Below, in pieces: positions 11,044 through 20,943 of a stretch of 64,000 nt of DNA (its first letter is position 1; each line of letters begins with the position of its first letter). The notes under the pieces are model-generated. The model did not search any database. It was not told where the DNA came from and was given only the letters and a program-made list of their open reading frames with translations. The stretch lies in contig JAQUTK010000005.1 in NCBI GenBank assembly GCA_028709785.1, forward strand, positions 78,716 through 142,715. Direction: 5' to 3'. Source of the DNA: Bacteroidales bacterium. GTDB taxonomy: Bacteria; Bacteroidota; Bacteroidia; Bacteroidales; JAQUTK01. The translations under genes and the position numbers were made by a program.

Positions 11044-12537
11044 TTATTTATTTGTCATACTCGCGTTCAACACTTTCTTCCAGCGTTCGTATGATTGAAG
11101 TGTAGCATCTGCAAAAGCAGGTGAAGGATCAATGACACGAGATAAGTTGATGGAAGCAAATGCTTCTTCTCTGTTTTTATAATAGCCACATCCCATACCT
11201 GCTCCTCTTGCAGCACCTTCTGCTCCGTTGGTATCAAAAATTTCAATGGATGAACCTGTCACATTAGCCAAAGTCTCCCTGAATACCGGACTCAGGAACA
11301 TATTGGCGGCACCGGCTTTAATTACCTGAATATTCATGCCCATACTTTCCATTATATCCATTCCATATTTCAGTGAGAAAGCGATTCCCTCCTGAGCGGC
11401 ACGGTAAATCGTACGATTATCATGACGAAGGAAATAGAGGTTATGGATAGAAGCACCGATCTCACGATTGAGCAGGATGCGCTCCGCACCATTTCCAAAA
11501 GGAAGCACAGACAGTCCGTCTGAACCAACAGGAACTTGTGCACTCAGGCTGTTAATTTCCTCATACGACAGGTTACCGCCGGCAATCGAATTGCGGATCC
11601 AGCTGTAGAAGATGCCGGCCCCGTTGATGCAAAGCAACACTCCCAGACGAGGATCTTCAGCCGTATGGTTGACGTGAGCAAATGTATTCACACGCGACAT
11701 TGGATCACACTCCAGCAAGTCATTGATACCATATACCACCGCAGAAGTTCCCGCTGTAGCAGCCACTTCACCCGGCTCAAGCACGTTCAGAGACAATGCG
11801 TTATTAGGTTGATCACCTGCACGGTAAGTAATCGGAGTTCCTTCTTTCAATCCCAGTTCGGCAGCTGCTTGAGCAGTAAGTCTTCCTTGCTCTCCAAACG
11901 TCGGCACAATCTTAGGTACGATATCTTGTGAAAATTTGAAATAGTCAAAGAGCTCGGATGAAACCTTGTTCTCCTTAAAGTCCCAGGAGATACCTTCAGA
12001 AAGACCGGATACCGTAGTACAAGCCTCGCCTGTCATTTTCATGGCGATATAATCACCCGGCAACATGGCTTTATCCACCTGTTCAAAGAGTTCCGGTTCG
12101 TTATCCTTCAACCAGGCCAGTTTGGCAGCAGTAAAGTTGCCCGGCGAGTTGAGCAGATGCGAAAGCACAAAACCATAGCCCATGGACGAAGCAGCAGAGT
12201 CACCATACTGTACCGCGCGACTGTCGCACCAGATAATAGAAGGGCGAAGTACCTGTTGGTATTTGTCAACGACCACAAGACCATGCATCTGATAAGAGAT
12301 ACCTATCGCGCCTATCTGGGCAGTATCGATCTTTGCAGTTGCCAGCAGTTGCTTCGTCGCATCGCAGATGTAATACCACCACAAGTCCGGATTCTGTTCA
12401 GCCCAACCGACCTGAACCGAGATAATCTGCATCTCTTTTTTGGGTGAGTAAGCACTTGCTACACACTGTCCTGTTTCTCCGTCAATAAGCGATGCTTTTA
12501 TGGAAGAGCTCCCTAAGTCATATCCTAATAAATACAT
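11044..12537 (-). CDS. xylB: Xylulokinase (FGGY family)
   Basis: 'YLLGYDLGSSSIKASLID', 'IGISYQMHGLVVVD', 'IIWCDSRA', 'ATAGTSAVVYG'. Directly upstream of xylA on the same strand. Confidence 0.95.
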   Translation of the reverse strand: MYLLGYDLGSSSIKASLIDGETGQCVASAYSPKKEMQIISVQVGWAEQNPDLWWYYICDATKQLLATAKIDTAQIGAIGISYQMHGLVVVDKYQQVLRPSIIWCDSRAVQYGDSAASSMGYGFVLSHLLNSPGNFTAAKLAWLKDNEPELFEQVDKAMLPGDYIAMKMTGEACTTVSGLSEGISWDFKENKVSSELFDYFKFSQDIVPKIVPTFGEQGRLTAQAAAELGLKEGTPITYRAGDQPNNALSLNVLEPGEVAATAGTSAVVYGINDLLECDPMSRVNTFAHVNHTAEDPRLGVLLCINGAGIFYSWIRNSIAGGNLSYEEINSLSAQVPVGSDGLSVLPFGNGAERILLNREIGASIHNLYFLRHDNRTIYRAAQEGIAFSLKYGMDIMESMGMNIQVIKAGAANMFLSPVFRETLANVTGSSIEIFDTNGAEGAARGAGMGCGYYKNREEAFASINLSRVIDPSPAFADATLQSYERWKKVLNASMTNK

Positions 12538-12580
12538 GTCTGAATCTTTTGATTATTTGAAAACTATCTATTGTTATTAT

Positions 12581-13318
12581 TTACATTGTTGTCAGTCCGA
12601 GATGACGGTTGTACGATACCTTATCAAAACGATAATAGCGGGCAGCGCGATGAGCCACATTCTCCTCTTTCTCATCGAGAGCAATCAGATAAGGCGAACG
12701 CTTCACCTTTTTATGGAAGTTACGCACATCCATTGTCTGATCATACACCACTTCATACAAACGACGAAGTTCAAGAAGGGTGAACTTTGGGGGAAGAAGG
12801 CGATAAATAATGGACGGATCAAGTCGAATATTCTTACGAATCTCAACGAGTGCCTCTTTGAGTATCACATTATGGTCAAATGCCAAAGGTGGAACCTCAT
12901 TAACAGGACACCAGCGTGCACTTAAATTAGCTGCCGGTTGAATCTTACGGGAGGTGATTCGGATCAAAGCCATATAGGCTACGGTCACAATACGTCCGAT
13001 TTTAAGATCAACAGCCTCCTGCAACCAGTTCACATCTTCGGGTCTGGATGTACGTTCCGGATCACCGAATACTTTGAATTGTTTGAGATACGCGTTGTGA
13101 ATGCCCGCCCATTCTTTTAATAACGACTGAGCCGCCTTGTCAGGATCCTCGTTGTTATAAATAAGTCTGCCGGGGAGTTTCATTCCATTGAATTGCGCAT
13201 GATTTTCTACAAAATTCTTCTCCAATAGAAGCACCTGAAGACTATCTCCATTGTACCCCAATAAGACACAATCAACAGATACATGCGGATAGAAAGAGTT
13301 GTTTCCAGTTTTGTTCAT
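12581..13318 (-). CDS. NUDIX-domain transcriptional regulator (NrtR/AraR-like), probable pentose regulator
   Basis: N-terminal degenerate NUDIX 'SVDCVLLGYNGDSLQVLLLEK...LPGRLIYNNED' with C-terminal wHTH 'LLPPKFTLLELRRLYEVVYDQTMDVRNFHKKV'. Heads the xylBA operon. Confidence 0.85.
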   Translation of the reverse strand: MNKTGNNSFYPHVSVDCVLLGYNGDSLQVLLLEKNFVENHAQFNGMKLPGRLIYNNEDPDKAAQSLLKEWAGIHNAYLKQFKVFGDPERTSRPEDVNWLQEAVDLKIGRIVTVAYMALIRITSRKIQPAANLSARWCPVNEVPPLAFDHNVILKEALVEIRKNIRLDPSIIYRLLPPKFTLLELRRLYEVVYDQTMDVRNFHKKVKRSPYLIALDEKEENVAHRAARYYRFDKVSYNRHLGLTTM

Positions 13319-13689
13319 TTCTCAATAATTAGATCGTCAAGCAAAAGTAGAATTCTTTTTGAATTACCACAAAGCTTTTTCTACTTATTTTTAGCGAGTT
13401 AGAGCCTATCTTTGCGTAATGCAAACAATAAGTAATTACGCTTATTGTCTTATATACAGTCAATATGAGAGAAACACTCATATTGTTTCGCAGACAATAA
13501 CAAAAGATTGTTAATAGGAAGATTGTTTGTGAGAATAGAGACTTTCACTTTTGATTGAGTTCTAACAGAAATGATTTACATCGGTTTAGCAATGAAAGGC
13601 ATAAAGAGGATTAAGAAAAAACATAGAAGCAACAGGAAGGATTCAAAAGGATCTTTTCTCTTTTTGATACGGAAGCGTTTCCCGTTTCA

Positions 13690-13755
13690 CCGGAGCGAAA
13701 CGGAAATTATGCTGCAGTGAAACGAGAATAGTGCTGGAGTGAAACGGGAAATGAG
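13690..13755. repeat. Three 22-bp imperfect tandem repeats
   Basis: CCGGAGCGAAACGGAAATTATG / CTGCAGTGAAACGAGAATAGTG / CTGGAGTGAAACGGGAAATGAG. Confidence 0.7.
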
Positions 13756-13891
13756 AAATAGTTCTATAAGACGGACGCGTTGACTTTGTCAAAGAACCGG
13801 CACGAGACAATGCCAGGGTCATAGAGTCAACACAATAGGAAGAAAGCACTAGCATGTGACAGAAAAGAGGCGATCTGATCTGTTTGTACTG

Positions 13892-14248
13892 TCAATGCAT
13901 AAAAATATCTGAATAATCCAATGATTTCGGCCCGTACCAGGCATCTCTGAAATCACTGACTCTTACATTCTGAACCAGCGGTTCGTTATTCAACCAGTTA
14001 ACCACAATCGTTCTCTGTTCTTCAGTTGCAGATCCGCGACTGCGTCTCACAATCATCAGCCTCCCTCCTGCTCCGATCCCTCCCCCACATAGCAGATCAT
14101 TCTCCTCAATCGCTTCTTTTAAGAAACGAAGACAAAAATCCAGATAATCCTCCTGACTCATTGTTGAATCGGGCAGATCAAACTGAAGTTCAAAGCCCAG
14201 CTCTTTAAATTCGGCTTTGTGCAATTTTTTTCTGAGTCTCTTTTTCAT
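13892..14248 (-). CDS. YggL-like (DUF469) protein
   Basis: 'KRLRKKLHKAEFKELGFELQFDL...YLDFCLRFLKEAIEENDLLCGGG'. Confidence 0.8.
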   Translation of the reverse strand: MKKRLRKKLHKAEFKELGFELQFDLPDSTMSQEDYLDFCLRFLKEAIEENDLLCGGGIGAGGRLMIVRRSRGSATEEQRTIVVNWLNNEPLVQNVRVSDFRDAWYGPKSLDYSDIFMH

Positions 14249-14382
14249 AGTTAATCATCTTGTTTAGAAAGTGATGCAAGATAACAAACGTATGAAAATA
14301 ATCATACATTTCCAAATAAACGGACAGCAATTTAATAGATAAAATGAACCGTTTACGAGTAAATTTTCAGAAGGAGACGGAG

Positions 14383-14961
14383 TTATCGGAGGATGTGGAG
14401 AAGATGGGCCACCTGAGGTATTATGGGATGGATTTCATCATTCATAATGGTATAATCAGCAAGGGAGTTTCGTTGCCTGTCGCTCAGCTGATTGTTCATA
14501 CGATTGAGTACTTGTTGATGAGTCAAGCCATCCCGAAGCATGACGCGATGCAAACATTGCTCCTTTTGAGCAGACACATTGATCGCAACATCTACCAAAC
14601 GATTAAAACCGGAGTCAAAAAGGATAGCACTCTCAATGGCAACGATCGAAGTCACCTGTTGATCGCTCCAGGCGGAGAAGTCGCGCGACACAGCCGGATG
14701 AATGATGCTATTGACTTGAAGAAGGTTCTCTTTATCCGTAAAAATAAGTCCGGCCAACCTGGGCTTGTCCAATTGTCCGTCGGCTCCATATAGTTCCGGA
14801 CCAAAGAGAGAGATAAGTGCAGCTCTTACTTCCGGATCTACATTGACGATTCGTTTAGACTCAGCATCGGCATTATAAACAGGAATGCCCATCAGTCGGA
14901 ACAGGTCTGACACAACAGACTTTCCACTTCCCATGCCACCGGTGATTCCTATCTTTTTCAT
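14383..14961 (-). CDS. coaE: Dephospho-CoA kinase
   Basis: P-loop 'KIGITGGMGSGKSVVSDLFRLMGIPVYNADAESK'. 'IAIESAILFDSGF'. Confidence 0.96.
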   Translation of the reverse strand: MKKIGITGGMGSGKSVVSDLFRLMGIPVYNADAESKRIVNVDPEVRAALISLFGPELYGADGQLDKPRLAGLIFTDKENLLQVNSIIHPAVSRDFSAWSDQQVTSIVAIESAILFDSGFNRLVDVAINVSAQKEQCLHRVMLRDGLTHQQVLNRMNNQLSDRQRNSLADYTIMNDEIHPIIPQVAHLLHILR

Positions 14962-14967
14962 TTCAGC

Positions 14968-16053
14968 TTATTTGTTTGCTGAAACAGCGGTAGCAACTTT
15001 TGTTTCAGAAGCGCCTTTATTCTTTTGTTGCTCCTCATCCAGCTCAGAAGTAGGTATTTCTTCAACAAGACATTCCGTCTCCTCAGGATTAATACGTACA
15101 TTAAATATATAGTCGGGCGCAGAGAGCAGATCGATTTTTTGAATACTTTCGCGCTGATCATCCATGATCGTATTATAGTCGATGGCCAGCGTAAAGTCAC
15201 TCTCTTTGACCTTTGAATACTTGCTGAGCACAACGCAGTAAGTGACCCGTACACGGGAAGGAAAGGTAACTAGACGCTGATGCTTGGGAAAATTGACTCC
15301 TGTGACAGGCAATTCAAGGAAAGTCTCCGTAAAGGCTTCCACAGGAATAGTTACATCTACAAAATCGGGCACAAAGCGGATTCCATCGGGTGCTTGTAAA
15401 GGAGCTTTGAAAGTCAGGGAGTCTTTGACTTGTTCTTTCAGAAAGAAAATGGTGGAAACCTCCTTTAATGTATCCAAAGCTTGCTGACTGCCATAGGCTT
15501 TCACGGTAGAAGGCATAGCGGAGATCGTTCCGTTGAGAGTATATTGTGACTCAAGCTGTACATCCACGTTGACAGTAACCGGCAACACTTTTTCTTTTTC
15601 TATCGCATAATTCAGCACCAGATTATCCGGACCAATACTCAAGATCTTGGTAGTAGACTTAAAACGCTTACGGATGGCTTCTTCATACATACCGGTGAAG
15701 ATCGAATGAATACCGGAACCGTCCATCTCCTCTTTACTCAGATCGATTTCTACCGGAACAAAATCTTTGCTCGCCAGCGAGAGCAGTTCAAGACCCTGGT
15801 CTTCTACCCTCACATGAAAATAGAGAGGAGGTTTTGATGTCAGCAGATAGCTCTCAGGAAGATTGATGTAACTGATCGGAACTTCGAAGTTTGCTTCATA
15901 ATTGTCCTTCGAATTCTGGATGAACCAGAGTATAAATGAGAGAATGACAAACACGAGAAAGGTCAGTAGTTCTTTGAAAGAGCGACTTCCAAAGAATTTC
16001 CTGACCTTATTCCCTACTTGAATGAGCGTCTTAATAAGTTCGTCCATTCTCAT
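14968..16053 (-). CDS. YbbR-like domain protein
   Basis: Single N-terminal TM 'LLTFLVFVILSFILWFIQNSKD' followed by YbbR-type beta repeats. Sits between coaE and yajC. Confidence 0.8.
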   Translation of the reverse strand: MRMDELIKTLIQVGNKVRKFFGSRSFKELLTFLVFVILSFILWFIQNSKDNYEANFEVPISYINLPESYLLTSKPPLYFHVRVEDQGLELLSLASKDFVPVEIDLSKEEMDGSGIHSIFTGMYEEAIRKRFKSTTKILSIGPDNLVLNYAIEKEKVLPVTVNVDVQLESQYTLNGTISAMPSTVKAYGSQQALDTLKEVSTIFFLKEQVKDSLTFKAPLQAPDGIRFVPDFVDVTIPVEAFTETFLELPVTGVNFPKHQRLVTFPSRVRVTYCVVLSKYSKVKESDFTLAIDYNTIMDDQRESIQKIDLLSAPDYIFNVRINPEETECLVEEIPTSELDEEQQKNKGASETKVATAVSANK

Positions 16054-16060
16054 GAGACAC

Positions 16061-16378
16061 TTATTTTACAGATTGCTGCACATCAGCAGGAGATGCAAAA
16101 ATCGAATTGCGATCTACTGTGATACGCACATTATCAGCAATCTCAATAACGATTACAGTGTCTTTGATATCTTTGATTTTGCCATGGATACCACCAGCTG
16201 TAACCACTTTATCGCCGACAGCAAGTCCTGATCTGAATTTTGCGATTTCTTTCTGTTTCTTCTGTTGCGGGCGAATCATGAAAACATACATGATCACGAC
16301 CATTAATACAATAATGATCAGATTCATATTCATTGATCCAGCACCTGTTGCAGCTTGCAAAAAAATAGTTGAAGTCAT
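16061..16378 (-). CDS. yajC: Preprotein translocase subunit YajC
   Basis: 'VVIMYVFMIRPQQKKQKEIAKFRSGLAVGDKVVTAGGIHGKI'. Confidence 0.95.
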   Translation of the reverse strand: MTSTIFLQAATGAGSMNMNLIIIVLMVVIMYVFMIRPQQKKQKEIAKFRSGLAVGDKVVTAGGIHGKIKDIKDTVIVIEIADNVRITVDRNSIFASPADVQQSVK

Positions 16379-16429
16379 AATACTTTGTGTGTTTAAAATT
16401 AATATACTCTATATAATCCACTGAAGAAA

Positions 16430-17350
16430 TTACTTCTTCAGCAGTCTGTTTTCCGTTTTAAGTTTGGCAACGATGTTATCCAGAACGCCATTGATAAAAG
16501 TACTGCTCTTTTCAGTGCTGTAATCTTTGGCAATCTCCAGAAACTCGTTAAACGTTACATTCACCGGAATGGATGGAAAGTTAATCAGTTCGGCGATTGC
16601 TACCTCCATTATGACGATATCCATGAATGCGATCCGTTCGATATCCCAATTCTTTATGCTCACATTGATCATCTCGCGATACTCTTTCTCGTTTGTGATC
16701 ACATCGCGAAGAAGTTTGCAAGCATAATCTTTATCTTCATCATCTCTGAACATGGGAAGCAATTCCTGATCTCCTCCCTGTTCCATATCCATCCGTTTGA
16801 TGGTCTTCAATACAAATGTGCTGACAATTTCCAGGTCGTCATTCCAATAAATCGACTTCTCTTCAAGTAAAGCGATCAGATCGTCATCTGCAAAAATAAC
16901 ATTTTTACAAATCTTACGCCAGAATTCCTGGTCATTTTTATAGGAGAAGTCATCTGACTCCATATACTCCTTATAAATATCAGAAGCAATTATCTTGCCC
17001 AGCATATTTTTCAGGAAGGTATCATCCCAACTGATACACTTCTCTTCCACATAGGCCATAAGCGCCTTATTTCTTGCCATCAGGTCGGCAAACTTATTGT
17101 CAACAAAACGGGTATTGGGAGTAAGATCATCAACCGTAGGCATCAGCTTGACTCTTCCATATTCAAGGCGACGACGGGCAAGAGTGGTAAGTTGTACAAT
17201 CAGATACAATAAAGCATTATATAGCTCATACGATTTTTCAAGACTGAAAAGCAGTTCCTTCTGTGCGGTCGAAGGATTTGAGTTTCCACCCTGATAAAAC
17301 GAATATAAGATTTGTATCGTTTTGATTCTGATAAGTATTCTGTTGATCAT
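16430..17350 (-). CDS. nusB: Transcription antitermination factor NusB
   Basis: 'INRILIRIKTIQILYSFYQ' N-terminus. C-terminal 'WDIERIAFMDIVIMEVAIAELINFPSIPVNVTFNEFLEIAKDYSTEKSSTFINGVLDNIV'. Confidence 0.93.
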   Translation of the reverse strand: MINRILIRIKTIQILYSFYQGGNSNPSTAQKELLFSLEKSYELYNALLYLIVQLTTLARRRLEYGRVKLMPTVDDLTPNTRFVDNKFADLMARNKALMAYVEEKCISWDDTFLKNMLGKIIASDIYKEYMESDDFSYKNDQEFWRKICKNVIFADDDLIALLEEKSIYWNDDLEIVSTFVLKTIKRMDMEQGGDQELLPMFRDDEDKDYACKLLRDVITNEKEYREMINVSIKNWDIERIAFMDIVIMEVAIAELINFPSIPVNVTFNEFLEIAKDYSTEKSSTFINGVLDNIVAKLKTENRLLKK

Positions 17351-17507
17351 CTTTAATATAGGTTCATTTGAGTCACAAAGATACTACATTTTTCTTCTCT
17401 GTGACTTATTCACATTGAGAAATCATGCGAACGGGAGAAATATAGTAGTCCTATCATCCATCAGAATGAGCGTATCTGCTCTTTTGTATGGGCATAAACA
17501 GTAAATA

Positions 17508-17543
17508 AAGAGAGGCCTTGAATTTTCATTCAAGGCCTCTCTT
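17508..17543 (-). terminator. Terminator hairpin (copy 1)
   Basis: 16-bp perfect stem AAGAGAGGCCTTGAAT / ATTCAAGGCCTCTCTT, loop TTTC. Downstream of a minus-strand gene. Confidence 0.8.
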
Positions 17544-17563
17544 GGCAAAATCTACAAGCAAGC

Positions 17564-20500
17564 TTATTCAGCATTGTATCTGAATCGAACATACTGTTCA
17601 TTATCAGGACCTTCCAATCTCAGTAAATAGATTCCGGACTCTTTTAATCCTGTAAATGAAGCCGTTGTTGTCATCGCTTCCTTACTGAACGTCTTGTATT
17701 CATCCATAACAGTCTCTTGCAAAATACCATACACATCATATACTTTCAAAGAAACCTGACCTGGTTTGATCACATTGTACGTGATAGTCACCGGAGTATT
17801 TCCCGATACCGTTGTGGCACTCATAGAGAGTTTCATATTCGTCATATCCTCTTGAGAGTAGATATTATCAAATTCTTCAACACGGTCATACTGCTTGATC
17901 GAAAAATTTCTTGCTTTTCCAAGAGCCAGAATTGCGTCACCGGCAAATGTACCACCGGTCAGATACAAACCAATAGCAATATTATCGTCCACTACACCTT
18001 CCGAGAGAAAACTGATTTTAAGCGGATCAAGAAGGAAGTCCCACCAGAAGAGGTTATCGTACGAATAATAAGCAGTCAGATAATCCTGTGCATAGTAATT
18101 CAGACGAAGCTTTATATAAACATCGTGTGCTATATTCTCTAAATCCAGTTTTTTGTATTCATAATTGTATCCCCAACGGTAAGTCAGACGCCCTCCTTCA
18201 AATGAACCAATTCCATAAGATACTGCAGGAGAGTTAGGAGAAACCTGATCATTCAGTAGAGTACGCAACATTACTCCCATATAGGTTCCTCGTCCGGCAT
18301 TGCCAATGGAGTCAATCTTCAACGATATTTCAATTGGCTTGGATGGATCGTATCCCTTCTTATACAGATAACTGGTCACGTCAATATGCTTCATCACCTG
18401 TTGTTGAGTCGTGATGAAAGAGAGAGAATCAATTGTACCCGTCAGACTTCGTTTAATGGTATCCAGAGCAGCCAGTTTCTCCTTCTTGGTACCATAAGGA
18501 ACCTGCATACTATCCAGTTCAGACTTGAAGCGATTAATTACCTTATCTGTATCATAAGCAATTATTCTCGGAAAGGTTAGTTTTACAGAGTCCATAAACA
18601 GCTTGTCAGCATCAGATGCTGTAGGATAAACCTTCAGAATAGAGTCATACATTAGTTTCTCTTCATCATTCATCAGCTGCATATCAATTTCTTCACTTGG
18701 AAGGATATACTTTGTCGGATTTAAAGAAAGGCCGGCATACGGTTCTTTGCTTGAAGTACTAAACAACACCCTAAATCCCAACAGATTAAATGTAGGTGAA
18801 TTAGAAATAAACTTCAGGAGATTCTTACCTTTCGCAAGCAAAATTTTACCGGTACCCCCTTTCTTCCAATCCTTTCCGTTAGCTCCATTCGTGATCGTAA
18901 GAGTGGGAACCTGCATAATTCCATTCACCTGAACCTCCATACTTTTGTTCGGTTCTTTACATGCAGCAACAGGAGAAATCAAATAATAACCGGCTCGCGG
19001 AGCATACACCGTATACGAAACCCAATCACCCGGCGAAATATTTGTTATATAAGGTAAACCACGTACAGGCTGACCTGTTGCTCTGTCTGTATAGTTGATT
19101 CGTTCCGTCCAGAAGCCCTTACATTCATCCCATATTACTTTATTACTGGGATCTTTGGAAACTACAAATACCAATTCATCACTACCCTTTGACGGACTAT
19201 TCTTTTCTGATCCACCCGTATAATATACTGTGTCAGCAGACGAATTCTTTGTCAAGAACGCGAGATCGATGCCCGATCCCACAAAGCCTCCTGTTTCTCC
19301 ACGGAGCGTATCCTTGGCATAACCGGCAGCTTTTGTATACCTGAACAATTCATCACGGAACGTATATCTTTCAGCTCCTTGTACGTAGATCTCAGATGAT
19401 GCAATAGCTGTAGGTTCTCCGTTGCCCACTAACTTAGAGTAATTACCCACGCCTAATCCACCCCAATTATATTCCCAGCTCCCAATAAACACAGGATATT
19501 TTGTACTGATACTCAATTGCTTCGTTACAAATTCATCACCCCATTCCAGCACCGGTTCAACAGGAACCTCCATATTCTTCAGTTCCCATCCAAAAGGAGC
19601 ATATGTATTATCGGCATGAGGTATTTTTCCACCGGCCACACAGACAGAATAATCTGTAGTCATTGTATGGCCCTGGATAGTACAAGTCATTTTTATAGTT
19701 GTTACACCAGGGCGATTACCGGTAATATGCAAAAACCTTCTGTATTCGTCTCCTGTTAACAGATATTCTTCATCTGTAGCTTTCTTCTCCCAAAAATAGA
19801 CATCCGCAATAGACTTATCTACTGATTCTGCATCAATTGTAAAATACTCACCCAATGCATGTCCGAAAACACTAGTGACGTCAACATCTTTTCCTTTTCC
19901 ACCCACTCTCAGAGGCTGAGCAAAAAACGCATCCACATTCTCATCGCCAACAACCTCATAAGGAACTTCAATATCAGTCACAGTTACATTATCAAACAAC
20001 ATGATAGCAGGCACTGGTTCTAGCGGATGATCTTCCATATGTCCACAGGCACCAATTCCCATATACGCCTTGCCTGATAATTCCAATCTGACAACAGCAG
20101 CTATTTTCTCCCAGGGAGCACCTTCCACATCATCCTTGTGATAAGATGTAACGTACAAACCCTGACGAATAAATTTCATCCAACGAGGAAATGTTGTTTT
20201 TTGAGTACTTGTCTCCTTATCTTTTGTATAGATACACCTGGAATCACAACCGCCTCCAGTCTCCAAACGAAAGTCAAAACAAACCTGGCCACCATTTGCC
20301 GTCTCTTTCGTTTCTTCATACACCATGGAAGCATTATCTGCTAAAGACGAACGGATCATGATAAAACCTTTCTGATGGGAATTCTTAATGACTTCAGCAT
20401 CCATGATACGGGCAACCACCTGTTTATCTTCATCTGTCTTAAAATAGATGAAGCCAAACTGATCTTGAGAGTTCCACACATTATTTCCATATGCCTTCAA

Positions 20501-20713
20501 GTAATATTGACCCGTAGCTGCATTATAGCACCAATCGGTCTGCGGTGAGATATTACCAACATCTTTAAATGCCCAACCATCCGGTAGCGGATCAGTCAGC
20601 CCGGTAGGGAGCGGACGTGGAATACGATTCACATCATAAGCACTTACCTGTAATGCAATAAAAAGAAATAAGAATGATGCTACAAACATCTGCAACAAAT
20701 TAATCTTCTTCAT
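17564..20713 (-). CDS. Large secreted protein, CBM-like segment, T9SS-like C-terminal domain (paralog A)
   Basis: Signal peptide. 'GDWVSYTVYAPRAGYYLISPVAACKE' CBM6-like. C-term 'VSLKVYDVYGILQETVMDEYKTFSKEAMTTTASFTGLKESGIYLLRLEG'. Confidence 0.75.
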   Translation of the reverse strand: MKKINLLQMFVASFLFLFIALQVSAYDVNRIPRPLPTGLTDPLPDGWAFKDVGNISPQTDWCYNAATGQYYLKAYGNNVWNSQDQFGFIYFKTDEDKQVVARIMDAEVIKNSHQKGFIMIRSSLADNASMVYEETKETANGGQVCFDFRLETGGGCDSRCIYTKDKETSTQKTTFPRWMKFIRQGLYVTSYHKDDVEGAPWEKIAAVVRLELSGKAYMGIGACGHMEDHPLEPVPAIMLFDNVTVTDIEVPYEVVGDENVDAFFAQPLRVGGKGKDVDVTSVFGHALGEYFTIDAESVDKSIADVYFWEKKATDEEYLLTGDEYRRFLHITGNRPGVTTIKMTCTIQGHTMTTDYSVCVAGGKIPHADNTYAPFGWELKNMEVPVEPVLEWGDEFVTKQLSISTKYPVFIGSWEYNWGGLGVGNYSKLVGNGEPTAIASSEIYVQGAERYTFRDELFRYTKAAGYAKDTLRGETGGFVGSGIDLAFLTKNSSADTVYYTGGSEKNSPSKGSDELVFVVSKDPSNKVIWDECKGFWTERINYTDRATGQPVRGLPYITNISPGDWVSYTVYAPRAGYYLISPVAACKEPNKSMEVQVNGIMQVPTLTITNGANGKDWKKGGTGKILLAKGKNLLKFISNSPTFNLLGFRVLFSTSSKEPYAGLSLNPTKYILPSEEIDMQLMNDEEKLMYDSILKVYPTASDADKLFMDSVKLTFPRIIAYDTDKVINRFKSELDSMQVPYGTKKEKLAALDTIKRSLTGTIDSLSFITTQQQVMKHIDVTSYLYKKGYDPSKPIEISLKIDSIGNAGRGTYMGVMLRTLLNDQVSPNSPAVSYGIGSFEGGRLTYRWGYNYEYKKLDLENIAHDVYIKLRLNYYAQDYLTAYYSYDNLFWWDFLLDPLKISFLSEGVVDDNIAIGLYLTGGTFAGDAILALGKARNFSIKQYDRVEEFDNIYSQEDMTNMKLSMSATTVSGNTPVTITYNVIKPGQVSLKVYDVYGILQETVMDEYKTFSKEAMTTTASFTGLKESGIYLLRLEGPDNEQYVRFRYNAE

Positions 20714-20887
20714 GGCGTGTTATGTCTTAATGGTTTATAAAGTCCTCAAATGTATAACTATTTTTTGTATTATACGAATTTATTTAAGAAATAATTCTTT
20801 AAGGGCATTTATTTTTTCCAAGATAAACAATTAGATACTTATATCTTCATAACAAGCATATTCAACCAACACACGGCACACCGTAAA

Positions 20888-20923
20888 AAGAGAGGCCTTG
20901 AATTTTCATTCAAGGCCTCTCTT
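20888..20923 (-). terminator. Terminator hairpin (copy 2, identical to copy 1)
   Basis: Same AAGAGAGGCCTTGAAT-TTTC-ATTCAAGGCCTCTCTT sequence. Confidence 0.8.
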
Positions 20924-20943
20924 GGTAAAATCAATAAGTGAGC

